Source: CAZGUH01 sp964529005
GTDB taxonomy: Bacteria; Actinomycetota; Acidimicrobiia; Acidimicrobiales; Ilumatobacteraceae
NCBI GenBank assembly: GCA_964529005.1
Contig: CAZGUH010000013.1
Location: 13,749-77,748 of the forward strand
Length of the DNA: 64,000 bases
Direction of reading: 5' to 3'
Below the pieces are notes generated by a model. It worked only from the letters and a program-made list of their open reading frames with translations. It did no database searches and was not told where the DNA came from. The first letter of the stretch is position 1; every line of letters starts with the position of its first letter. This document shows, piece by piece, positions 50,360 through 58,415 of this stretch. Position numbers and translations under genes: made by a program.

Positions 50360-51334
50360 TCAGTTGGCGAACACGCGCGCCGAACGGAACGGCACGCCCT
50401 CGACGAGCTCGGACGATCGCCCATCGGGTCCGACGGGCACCTCCCCGAGAAGCGTCACCCGATGCAACGTCCGCTGGACGTCGCCGACCGCGCCGAGGTC
50501 CTGCGGAGGCAGGTGCGCGGTCGCCCGGTTGTCCCAGAACGCAACGCTTCCCGGCTCCCACTTGAACCGCACGGTGAACTCCGGACGCGTGAAGTGAGCG
50601 AACAGGAACTCGAGGATCCAGCGGCTCTCGAGCGGGGAGACATCGAGGATGTGGTCGGTCTTCGCAGGGTTCACGAACAACGCCTTCTCACCGGTGCGCG
50701 GGTGAACCCGCACGACAGGATGGTGGGCGACCATCGGATGGGTGTCGATCTTCTCCTGGAACGACCGCGCCCGTTCCCGGAAGGAGTATCGGGTCGTGTA
50801 GCGGTGTTCGGCACGAAGCCCGTCGAGGAGGTCCTGCACCGGGTCTGCCAACGCCTCGTAGGCGGCGACGAGGTTGGCGAAGAAGGTGTCGCCGCCGTAT
50901 GCGGGAACCACATCGGCGCGCAGGATGGAGCCCGCCGGTGGGTTCACCGCCGACGTGACGTCGGTGTGCCAGTCATTGCTGTCGTGGAACTTCTTGCGGC
51001 GCGTCGCCTCGGCCGGCTGGACGCCGAACTGCTCGCGCCGCGTGTCGACCGTGTAGATCTCCGGAAAGCCGTCCGGCGGGACGTCGTCGTAAGGATGGGC
51101 GTAGGTCAGCTCGCCGAACCTGCGTCCGAAGGCGATCTGCGCGGCGTGGTCGAGCGTCTGGTCACGGAAGAACACCACCTTCCAGCGAAGCAAGGCATCC
51201 TCGATCGCGCGGACCGTCTCGTCGCTCAGCGGTTGGCTGATGTCGACTCCACCGATCTCCGCGCCGACGTGACCGGAGAGCGGCGTGATGATGAGACCAC
51301 CCCCGACCGCCGAACCGGATCGAACCTCCATCAT
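50360..51334 (-). CDS. TauD/TfdA family dioxygenase, longer paralog (of 36576-37547)
   Basis: A 324-residue dioxygenase. Iron ligands are in NDWHTDVTSAVNPPAGSIL and WDNRATAHLPPQD; the late Arg is in QRTLHRVTLLGE. It shares long blocks with 36576-37547 (EIYTVDTRREQFG, DILDVSPLESRWILEFLF). ATG 51334 has GAGGGGG 8 nt upstream. Unlike the first pair, this one is governed by the common operator (51357-51374), so the two pairs may be expressed under different signals. Confidence 0.93.
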   Translation of the reverse strand: MMEVRSGSAVGGGLIITPLSGHVGAEIGGVDISQPLSDETVRAIEDALLRWKVVFFRDQTLDHAAQIAFGRRFGELTYAHPYDDVPPDGFPEIYTVDTRREQFGVQPAEATRRKKFHDSNDWHTDVTSAVNPPAGSILRADVVPAYGGDTFFANLVAAYEALADPVQDLLDGLRAEHRYTTRYSFRERARSFQEKIDTHPMVAHHPVVRVHPRTGEKALFVNPAKTDHILDVSPLESRWILEFLFAHFTRPEFTVRFKWEPGSVAFWDNRATAHLPPQDLGAVGDVQRTLHRVTLLGEVPVGPDGRSSELVEGVPFRSARVFAN

Positions 51335-51356
51335 CGGACGACCCCCTCGTGGTGTT

Positions 51357-51407
51357 TCCAAACACCGTTCGGTGCGGAACCGTAACCAACGTGACGGCGA
51401 CGGTCAA
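51357..51407 (-). promoter_or_regulatory. Promoter with island operator, second TauD pair
   Basis: Minus-strand TTGACC (51402-51407), 17-bp spacer, TACGGT (51379-51384), then operator core AAC-ACC-GTT (51361-51369) with CGGT arm over the start. A consensus-like example of the downstream class. Confidence 0.72.
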
Positions 51408-52096
51408 GCGAGCCCCGTTCCCCCACGAAGGTGCGCCCGGAACCAGTCGAGCGCGCGGGCCCAGGCGTCGCGGGCATGCTCGGGGTGATAGCTCCGTCGC
51501 CGGTCGCAGTGGAACCCGTGCTCCGCGTCCGCATACCGAACCACCTCCGTGACCTGTCCCGACGACGCCGCTGCGCCACGGAGCACCTCGACGTCCGTGA
51601 GCGGGATCTGCACGTCGCGATCTCCGAAGATGCCCAGCCAGGGCGCGCGCAACGTACGGGCCTCGTCGATCAGCGGCTGGAAGCCGAAGCGCCCCTCGGC
51701 GAGGCCGGCGCCGTAGAACGACACCGCTGCGCCGACGTCGCGGCGCGCGGCGGCGGCGAGCGACACCGTTCCGCCCATGCAGAACCCGATCAGCCCGATG
51801 CGCTCTGCGCCGAAGCCGCGTTCGGCCGCGCAGTCCAGGGCGCCGTCGACGTCCGCCAGGATCCGCTCTGCCGTGAGATCGGCCATGAGAGCTCGCGCGA
51901 GGAGGATGTCATCGTCGTCGACTCGTGCGACGCCAGCGCGGTGATAGAGGTGCGGCGCCACCGTCAACCATCCGTGCTGCGCGAGCCGGCGCATGACGTC
52001 GTCGATGTAGGCGTTCACCCCGAACGCCTCTTGCACGACGACGACCGCGCCGGTCGGACTGCCGGTTGGTTCGTGGATCGTGAGCGGACTGCTCAT
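51404..52096 (-). CDS. Dienelactone hydrolase family protein
   Basis: A 230-residue alpha/beta-hydrolase. Nucleophile Cys in LIGFCMGGTVSLA near residue 115, Asp in IFGDRDVQIPL, His in DAEHGFHCDRR: the full DLH triad. The start overlaps the CMD-family stop (ATGA, 52093-52096). It is last in the second peptide-importer operon and probably acts intracellularly on an imported ester or lactone. Its stop lies against the -35 of the TauD promoter. Confidence 0.93.
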   Translation of the reverse strand: MSSPLTIHEPTGSPTGAVVVVQEAFGVNAYIDDVMRRLAQHGWLTVAPHLYHRAGVARVDDDDILLARALMADLTAERILADVDGALDCAAERGFGAERIGLIGFCMGGTVSLAAAARRDVGAAVSFYGAGLAEGRFGFQPLIDEARTLRAPWLGIFGDRDVQIPLTDVEVLRGAAASSGQVTEVVRYADAEHGFHCDRRRSYHPEHARDAWARALDWFRAHLRGGTGLA

Positions 52097-52482
52097 ACAG
52101 GCAGCAGGTTCTCGTCGGCGAGCACCTCCTTGACCGCGGCGACCGCGTTGAGGACACGCGGAAAGCCGACGTACGGCGAGCAGTGCACGACCGTCTCGAC
52201 GATCTTCTGCGGTGGCACCCCGGCCCGAAGCGCCATCCTGGCGTGCGTGCGGACCTGGCGCTCGGTCCCTCCGAGGGCCGTCAGCACAGCGATGGTGAGG
52301 ATCTCGCGTTCGGCCAGGTCGAGCTGCGGCCGAGCGAACACGTCGCCGAAGTTGAACTCCACGATGAACCGCGCCAGCTCCGGCGCCAACCCGCCGAGTC
52401 CCTCGTCGAGGTTCTTGACCGCGTCGGGGGCGAGCTTGCTCAGCACGGCCACACCCGCGTCGTACCGTTCGTTCGTCGTCAT
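52093..52482 (-). CDS. Carboxymuconolactone decarboxylase family protein
   Basis: A 129-residue CMD-fold protein. Segments APELARFIVEFNFGDVFARP, LDLAEREILTIAVLTALGG and RMALRAGVPPQKIVETVVHC are typical of PcaC-like proteins. No CxxC. The ATG overlaps the ATPase stop (ATGA, 52479-52482), with GAGGAG upstream. Placement between transporter and dienelactone hydrolase supports a lactone-processing role, which is inferred only. Confidence 0.9.
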   Translation of the reverse strand: MTTNERYDAGVAVLSKLAPDAVKNLDEGLGGLAPELARFIVEFNFGDVFARPQLDLAEREILTIAVLTALGGTERQVRTHARMALRAGVPPQKIVETVVHCSPYVGFPRVLNAVAAVKEVLADENLLPV

Positions 52483-54593
52483 GGTTCTGTGCTCCTCGAA
52501 AGGGTTGGGTAGGAGATCGAGACCGGCTGCGCCGCAGGGAACCAACACGCGGTCGCATGAGCGCCGCGGGTGTGTGCATCCAACGTCGGGTCGTCGTGGG
52601 CACACCGTTCCTGCGCCTTGAAGCACCGTGTCCGGAAGTTGCATCCAGACGGTGGGTCGGTCGGGTTCGGGACATCGCCCTCCAGCACGATCCGCGGCTC
52701 GGCGCGCCGCGATCGCGGGTCGATGCTCGGGACGGCGGACAGCAGCGACTGCGTGTAGGGATGCGTCGGCGAGGCGAAGACGTCCTCTGTCGGGCCGGTC
52801 TCCACGATCCGCCCCAGGTACATCACCGCGACGCGATGCGAGATCGCCCGGACGACACCCAGATCGTGAGCGATGAAGATGTAGGCCAGACCGAGCTCAC
52901 GTTGGAGATCCGCCAGGAGGTTGATGACCTGTGCCTGGATCGACACATCGAGCGCCGACACCGGCTCGTCGAGGATCAGCAGACTCGGCTCCAGAGCGAT
53001 GGCGCGCGCGATCCCGATCCGTTGCCGTTGCCCGCCGGAGAACTGGTGGGGGTATCGCGAGCCGAGGCTCGGATCGAGGCCGACGAGCTCCATGACCTCT
53101 TCGACCCGATGAGATCCGTCCTTTCCGTACCGGTGGTGGATCCGCAGGGGCTCCGCGATGATCTCGCGCACCTTCATCCGAGGGTCGAGCGACGAGAAGG
53201 GATCCTGGAACAGCACGCCGATCCCCTTGCGAGCGAGCCGCAGGCTCGACCGCTTCGTGTGGGTGATGTCGCGGCCCTCCAAGACGATGGATCCGGCGGT
53301 GGGCTCGACGAGGCGAGCGATCGTGCGGCCGGTGGTCGACTTGCCGCATCCAGACTCGCCGACGAGCCCGACTGTTTCGCCGGCGTGCAGGATCAGATCG
53401 ACGCCGTCCACGGCGTAGAGCGTCGTGCGCCCGCGCATCCCGGCTCGCGGAACGCTGAAGTGCTTCTTCAGTCCTTCGACCCGCAGGATCTCTGCCCGCC
53501 CGATGCCCGCGACGTCGATCGGCCGATCGAGCGTGGGCAGACCGCGTGCAGGCGGCTCGGGTTCCGCCGAAGCAGCGGCAGGCAGTTCGCTCGCGAAGTG
53601 ACACGCCACGCGATGCGAATCTGCCGCCGCTTCCGGCGCGGTGGCGAGAAGCGGCACGTGCTCCACACAGCTGTCGCGGCCTTGCCAGAGACCGCAGCGT
53701 GGGTGGAAGGAGCAACCTGGCGGCAGCTGCGTTCCGGCGGGCGGCGCACCGCCGATGGGAGAAAGGCGCTCCTTGTCAGGACGCGGGATGCTGTCCAGCA
53801 GTCCACGCGTGTACGGATGGCGGGGCGATCGCAAGACCGCTTCGACGCCGCCGATCTCGACGATCCGGCCGCCGTACATCACCGCCACCCGGTCTGCCAT
53901 CTCGGCGACCACTCCGAGGTCGTGCGTGATCAAGATGATCGATGTCCCTGTCGCCCGCTGGACGCGCGTCAGGACGTCGAGGACCTGTGCCTGAATCGTC
54001 GCGTCGAGAGCCGTGGTCGGTTCGTCGGCGATCAACACGCTCGGCGAGTTCGCGATCGCCATCGCGATCATGACGCGCTGTCGCATCCCGCCGGAGAACT
54101 GGAACGCGTACTGGCGCAGCCGGCGCGACGCGTCCGGCACACCGACGAGGTCGAGCAAATCCGCTGCCCGTTGCCGGGCGTCGGCGCGAGACACGCTGCG
54201 GTCAGCGGCTCGGATCGTCTCCACGATCTGCCCGCCGACCGTCATCGCCGGGTTCAGGGACGTCATCGGATCTTGGAAGATCATGGCGACCTCGCGCCCG
54301 CGGATGGAACGCATCTCGCCCGGGCTCGCGGACCGGAGATCCTTGCCCCGCAGCGAGATCTCGCCGCCGATGACCCCGCCGCGGCGGGTGGGCACGAGCC
54401 CGAGGATCGATCGAGCCGTAGCGCTCTTGCCAGAGCCCGACTCCCCGACGATGCCCAGCGTCTCGCCGGCCTGAAGGTCGAACGACACGCCGTTCACAGC
54501 GCGAACGACGCGGCCCGACACCTCGAACACAGTGTGCAGATTCCGCACACGCAGGAGCGGTGGCTCCGGCGCCGGGTCGTCGCCCATCGTCAT
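52479..54593 (-). CDS. Fused dual-ATPase subunit of oligopeptide ABC transporter (DppD-DppF fusion)
   Basis: A 704-residue protein containing two complete ATPase halves. First half: GESGSGKSATARS, MIFQDPMTSLNP, FSGGMRQRVMIAMA and a Cys-rich HPRCGLWQGRDSC end. Second half, from about residue 370: GESGCGKSTTGRT, VLFQDPFSSLDP, FSGGQRQRIGIARAI, and TRCFKAQERC. Each Cys-rich end resembles the family's iron-sulfur-like loop. ATG 54593 lies about 10 bp after the DppC stop; an upstream start overlapping DppC (54632) is possible. It energises both permeases of this importer. Confidence 0.95.
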   Translation of the reverse strand: MTMGDDPAPEPPLLRVRNLHTVFEVSGRVVRAVNGVSFDLQAGETLGIVGESGSGKSATARSILGLVPTRRGGVIGGEISLRGKDLRSASPGEMRSIRGREVAMIFQDPMTSLNPAMTVGGQIVETIRAADRSVSRADARQRAADLLDLVGVPDASRRLRQYAFQFSGGMRQRVMIAMAIANSPSVLIADEPTTALDATIQAQVLDVLTRVQRATGTSIILITHDLGVVAEMADRVAVMYGGRIVEIGGVEAVLRSPRHPYTRGLLDSIPRPDKERLSPIGGAPPAGTQLPPGCSFHPRCGLWQGRDSCVEHVPLLATAPEAAADSHRVACHFASELPAAASAEPEPPARGLPTLDRPIDVAGIGRAEILRVEGLKKHFSVPRAGMRGRTTLYAVDGVDLILHAGETVGLVGESGCGKSTTGRTIARLVEPTAGSIVLEGRDITHTKRSSLRLARKGIGVLFQDPFSSLDPRMKVREIIAEPLRIHHRYGKDGSHRVEEVMELVGLDPSLGSRYPHQFSGGQRQRIGIARAIALEPSLLILDEPVSALDVSIQAQVINLLADLQRELGLAYIFIAHDLGVVRAISHRVAVMYLGRIVETGPTEDVFASPTHPYTQSLLSAVPSIDPRSRRAEPRIVLEGDVPNPTDPPSGCNFRTRCFKAQERCAHDDPTLDAHTRGAHATACWFPAAQPVSISYPTLSRSTEP

Positions 54594-54603
54594 CACGTCG
54601 CGG

Positions 54604-55584
54604 TCACGTCCGGTGCGGATCGAAGACATCACGGAGCCAATCGCCGACGAGGTTGAGACCGAGCACGGTGAGCGAGATGAAGATGCCCGGCACCGCGGAC
54701 AACCACCATGCGCTCTGGATGTGGTCCTGGCCCTGCCGGATCATCGAACCCCAACTCGCGTCGGGCGGCTGCAATCCGAAGCCGATGTAGCTGAGGGAGC
54801 TCTCCCACAACACCATCTGGCCGAGCTGGAGGCTGCTGATGACGAGAAGCGAGCTCGTCACGTTCGGCAGGACGTGGCGGTAGATGATCCGGAGGTCGCG
54901 CGATCCCATCGCGATCGCGCTCTCCATGTACTCCTCCTCGCGAATCTTGAGGACCTCGCCACGGATGAGGCGCGCGTAGACCGGCCAGCTGGCGACAGCG
55001 AGCGTCATCGCGGTGTTCATGAGGCCGTTGCCGAGCACCGCGCCGACCAGCATCGCGAGGATCAGCACCGGCAAGGCCAGCTGGGCATCGACGAGCCGCA
55101 TGATGGCCGTGTCGACCCAGCCGCCCCAGAAGCCGGACACGAGACCGAGGACGGTCCCGAGCACCGTGCTCAAGAGCACCGCGAACACCACGACGATGAG
55201 CGACACTCGTCCACCGACGAACGCCCGCGCCAACACATCGCGTCCCAGCGAGTCGGTCCCCAGCCACGCCGTCTGCCCATCGATGTCGCTGCCCGGAGGA
55301 GCGAGCCGATTGAGCAGGTCGATCTCGTTGGGATCGATCGCCCGCAAGAGCGGGCCGACGATCGCGCACGCCGCGATGATGACGATCAACACGATTCCGA
55401 TGGCCCCGAGCGAGTGCCGTCGCACCCACCGTCGCGTGCGCGACGTGGGCGTGTAGGTCGGGGTCGGCCCGCCGTCGTCGGTCGTCACGGCGTTGACATC
55501 CGCGCCGCCGCCGTGGGCGACCGGCGCCGTTGCAGGCTGCTCGAGATACGCCAGACGGCGGCCGGTCGACGGCGGCGTGGTCAT
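54604..55584 (-). CDS. Oligopeptide ABC transporter permease (DppC type)
   Basis: A 326-residue permease with a cytoplasmic N-terminus of about 75 residues (Pro/Thr-rich), then helices, AWLGTDSLGRDVLARAFVGG, EAA loop AIAMGSRDLRIIYRHVLPN and the C-terminal SLSYIGFGLQPPDASWGSMI. The ATG overlaps the DppB stop (ATGA, 55581-55584). It is paralogous to 486-1427 but with a longer N-terminal tail. Confidence 0.94.
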   Translation of the reverse strand: MTTPPSTGRRLAYLEQPATAPVAHGGGADVNAVTTDDGGPTPTYTPTSRTRRWVRRHSLGAIGIVLIVIIAACAIVGPLLRAIDPNEIDLLNRLAPPGSDIDGQTAWLGTDSLGRDVLARAFVGGRVSLIVVVFAVLLSTVLGTVLGLVSGFWGGWVDTAIMRLVDAQLALPVLILAMLVGAVLGNGLMNTAMTLAVASWPVYARLIRGEVLKIREEEYMESAIAMGSRDLRIIYRHVLPNVTSSLLVISSLQLGQMVLWESSLSYIGFGLQPPDASWGSMIRQGQDHIQSAWWLSAVPGIFISLTVLGLNLVGDWLRDVFDPHRT

Positions 55585-56486
55585 CCGCCCACCCGCAACC
55601 GTGGGTTGATCAACGTGTAGGAGATGTCGACCAGCAGGTTGACCACGACGGTCACGACGGCGACGAACACGACGAAGGCCATGATGACCGGGTAGTCGCG
55701 ATTGAGAAGCGCGGCGATTCCGAGCCGGCCGAGGCCGGGATACGAGAACACCTCTTCCACCACGATCGCGCCGGAGACGAGCGCGCCGATGCGCAGACCG
55801 AGGATCGTCACGATCGGCATGAGCGCATTGCGCAGCGCATGTCGGAGGACGACCACCGTCGAGTTGAGGCCCTTGGAGACCGCCGTGGTGATGTAGTCCT
55901 TGTCGAGTTCCTCGAGCATCGCCGATCGAGTGAGCCGCATCGTGAGCGGGATGGTCGACATCGACAGCGCGACACCAGGCAGCACCAGCGACTCCAGGCC
56001 TCCCCGGCCGCCGGTGGGCAGCCAGCCGAGCCGGACGCCGAAGAGGAGGATCAGGAGGATGGCGAGCCAGAAGATCGGCAGCGACTGTCCGAGCACCGCC
56101 AAGAATCGGGAGCACACGTCGATCACCGATCCCGGCTTGACGGCGGACAGCACACCGAGCGGGACGGCGACGACGACGGCGAGCAGGAACGCGACGCCGG
56201 CGAGTTGGAACGTCGCCGGCACGCGCTCGAGCACCAGATCCATCGCGGGCCTCCCGCTCCTGTAGGAGTCTCCGAAGTCGCCACTGGCGACGTCGCCGAG
56301 GAACGTGACGTACTGACGCGGCACGGACTCGTCGAGACCGAGTCGGGCCTCGATCGCAGCGACCTCGGCGGGCGTCGCCGAATCCGGCACCAACGATGCG
56401 ACCGGATCACCCACCAACCGGACGAGGACGAAGAGCAGGTTGATGAGGAGCAGGATGGTCACGGCGCCGCTCACGACGCCGCGCAC
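55581..56486 (-). CDS. Oligopeptide ABC transporter permease (DppB type)
   Basis: A 301-residue permease. First helix GAVTILLLINLLFVLVRLVG, then VPDSATPAEVAAIEARLGLD, EAA loop AVSKGLNSTVVVLRHALRNA and the final LVDISYTLINPRLR. No ATG exists near the expected start; a GTG at 56486 has GGAG 8 nt upstream, with a TTG at 56489 as alternative. It lies 58 bp after the binding-protein gene. Confidence 0.9.
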   Translation of the reverse strand: MRGVVSGAVTILLLINLLFVLVRLVGDPVASLVPDSATPAEVAAIEARLGLDESVPRQYVTFLGDVASGDFGDSYRSGRPAMDLVLERVPATFQLAGVAFLLAVVVAVPLGVLSAVKPGSVIDVCSRFLAVLGQSLPIFWLAILLILLFGVRLGWLPTGGRGGLESLVLPGVALSMSTIPLTMRLTRSAMLEELDKDYITTAVSKGLNSTVVVLRHALRNALMPIVTILGLRIGALVSGAIVVEEVFSYPGLGRLGIAALLNRDYPVIMAFVVFVAVVTVVVNLLVDISYTLINPRLRVGG

Positions 56487-56544
56487 CAAGATCACTCCGA
56501 TCGTACGAATGGCCGGGCTCCGATCCCGCGTTCCGTCGTCGCGG

Positions 56545-58218
56545 CTAGCTCCATGAGGCTTCGAAGAGGTTGATGCTCCGCTCCGCGGGAGGCTCCCAGT
56601 TGAGCCCGGCGCGGATCGCGTAGGTCTCGGTGTTCTCCCACAAGAACGCTGCGGCCGCGGCCGCGTGCGCGATGGCCTCGGCCTCGGCGACGAGCTCCAA
56701 CGCGCCCTCGGGGTCGGGGCCGCGCGTCTGGAAGGCATCCCACAACACGGCGTCGAACGCAGGGTCGCAATAGGCGCCAGCGAGGATCGGATGGCCTTGC
56801 AACGGCGTGGTGACCTCATGCCCCGGAACCCCTTCGCGGCACGCGAACTGCGAGCGCAACGTGTAGATGCCGCTGAAGTTGCCGCCTCCGGACTGCGACA
56901 CGATGCGCAACGGAGGCAGCGTTCCCTGCCGGGCGCGATCGAGGTACGTGTTGTACTCCACCACTTCGGGCGTCACGGGAATTCCCACCTGCTCCAACAT
57001 GTCGGCGATCACCGTGCAGATGTCCTCCATGCGGATCATGAAGTCCCAGCAGGCGAAGTCGGTCGGGCCGAACTGAGGGCCGAGGCCGTCGGGATACCCA
57101 GCCTCGGCGAGCAGCTCACGCGACCGCTCCGGGTCGTAGGCGTACGGTTCGAGGTCCGTGTTGGCTCCCGGTTCCAGGCCCGGCAGGAGCAAGCCCGCCA
57201 GCTGCCTCTGGGTGCCGCCGAGGATCTGGTCGATGATGATCTGGCGGTCGATCGCGTGGCTGACCGCCATTCGGACCTCCGGCTGATCGAACGGCGGCAC
57301 GAAGTTGTCGATGCCGAGGATGGCTCTCGTCAAGGAGTCCTTGGCGACGATGTTGATGTCGGAGTCGCTGGCGACCACCTCGGCCTGCTCCGCCGAAAGC
57401 GTGGCGATGTCGACCTCACCCGCTTGCAGCGCTGCCGCGCGTGCCGCCTCGTCGGGGATGACGCGGAAGATCACCTCCTTGATGGCGGGTGGGCCCTCGT
57501 AGTAGTCGTCGAACGCCTCCAGGACGAGTTCGTCGTCGGGCCGCCACTCGACGAACTTGTACGGCCCGGCACTGATCGGCGCGGCGGCCATCCCCGCTTG
57601 CCCCACCTCTTCGTAGTAGGCCTTGGGGAAGACGTACAGCCGCGGGCTGGTGTCGTAGAACGCCGGGTTCGGCTCCGTCATGCGGACCTCGACCGTGGTG
57701 TCGTCGACGACCACCGCCTCGTCGATCGAGGCGAAGTATCCCGCCGAGTTGCTTCCCTCGTAGTCCGGCCCTGAGACGGTGTTCAGAGAGAACGCCACGT
57801 CCTCGGCCGTCATCGGTTCACCGTTGTGGAACAGGACGTCGTCGCGAATCGTCAACGTCCAGACGGTGCTGTCGGCGTTCGCCTCGAACGTGGTGACGAC
57901 ACCCGGATACAGGTCGCCATCGGTCAGGAACGGTTTGCCGCGGACGGAGAAGGGAGCGAAGATGCTCTCCAGAGCGCTCATTCCGCCGATCCCGAACATG
58001 TTCGGGTCCAACCCGATCTGATCCGACGGAGTGGCGACCACCACCCGATCTCGGCGCTCACCCGTCGATCCACTCGATGTCGCCGTCGACCCGTCGCTGC
58101 TCGACGGCCCGCCGGTCGCAGACGATCCTCCACCTCCGCCGTCGTCGTCGCTGCCGCATCCAACGATCGCGACAACACAGGCAACGACGACGGCCATGCC
58201 CACCCGCACTCGCCTCAT
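56545..58218 (-). CDS. Oligopeptide-type ABC transporter substrate-binding lipoprotein (paralog)
   Basis: A 557-residue lipoprotein. Signal RRVRVGMAVVVACVVAIVGC gives the lipobox IVGC, followed by a Gly/Ser-rich linker. Family-5 landmarks are DQIGLDPNMFGIGG, STVWTLTIRDDVLFHNGEPM and SAGPYKFVEWRPDDELVLEA. ATG 58218 has AAGGGGGAC 7 nt upstream. Its promoter has two operator copies (58263-58281 and 58292-58311), the strongest regulatory region in the window. It is first of a six-gene operon ending at 51404. Confidence 0.95.
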   Translation of the reverse strand: MRRVRVGMAVVVACVVAIVGCGSDDDGGGGGSSATGGPSSSDGSTATSSGSTGERRDRVVVATPSDQIGLDPNMFGIGGMSALESIFAPFSVRGKPFLTDGDLYPGVVTTFEANADSTVWTLTIRDDVLFHNGEPMTAEDVAFSLNTVSGPDYEGSNSAGYFASIDEAVVVDDTTVEVRMTEPNPAFYDTSPRLYVFPKAYYEEVGQAGMAAAPISAGPYKFVEWRPDDELVLEAFDDYYEGPPAIKEVIFRVIPDEAARAAALQAGEVDIATLSAEQAEVVASDSDINIVAKDSLTRAILGIDNFVPPFDQPEVRMAVSHAIDRQIIIDQILGGTQRQLAGLLLPGLEPGANTDLEPYAYDPERSRELLAEAGYPDGLGPQFGPTDFACWDFMIRMEDICTVIADMLEQVGIPVTPEVVEYNTYLDRARQGTLPPLRIVSQSGGGNFSGIYTLRSQFACREGVPGHEVTTPLQGHPILAGAYCDPAFDAVLWDAFQTRGPDPEGALELVAEAEAIAHAAAAAAFLWENTETYAIRAGLNWEPPAERSINLFEASWS

Positions 58219-58262
58219 CTCGTGTCCCCCTTCAGCCGTCATCGCGGCCGAGTCCGGTCCCC

Positions 58263-58316
58263 AACCGAACAACGTTCGGTTCAAACGAACGTAACCCAAC
58301 TGCGTTGGAACGTCAA
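58263..58316 (-). promoter_or_regulatory. Promoter with two island operators, one perfect
   Basis: Minus-strand TTGACG (58311-58316), 17-bp spacer, TACGTT (58288-58293). Operator 1, AACCGAACAACGTTCGGTT (58263-58281), is a perfect 8-bp inverted repeat with 3-bp spacer at the start site. Operator 2 (58292-58311; CCAAC-TGC-GTTGG) lies in the -35/-10 spacer. Confidence 0.82.
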
Positions 58317-58348
58317 GCGGCAACCACACCCAGCCCTTTCGACCCTGC

Positions 58349-58371
58349 TAATCAATCGATGTTAGATTGGG
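58349..58371 (+). promoter_or_regulatory. Island operator and -10, leaderless
   Basis: TAATCAATCGATGTTAGATT (58349-58368) contains the core ATC-GAT-GTT in plus orientation, and its end is the -10 TAGATT (58363-58368), 8 nt before the ATG at 58377. Confidence 0.7.
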
Positions 58372-58376
58372 TTCTC

Positions 58377-58415
58377 ATGGGCCACTCGAGCACTGACCGG
58401 TCGGTGGCGCGATGA
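58377..58415 (+). CDS. Leaderless 12-codon ORF coupled to acyl-CoA dehydrogenase
   Basis: ATG 58377 opens a 12-residue frame, MGHSSTDRSVAR, whose TGA (58413-58415) overlaps the dehydrogenase start ATG (58412) as ATGA. The -10 TAGATT is 8 nt before it, so the mRNA should begin at this ATG. The dehydrogenase has no strong ribosome site, so translation probably reaches it by reinitiation. Alternatively the peptide has no function beyond coupling. Confidence 0.5.
   Translation: MGHSSTDRSVAR

Noticed and set aside
58263..58281. Main operator as a KstR site
   Set aside because: KstR sites have AAC-N2-GTT; here the spacing is three bases with longer CCG/CGG arms, and no sterol genes are present.
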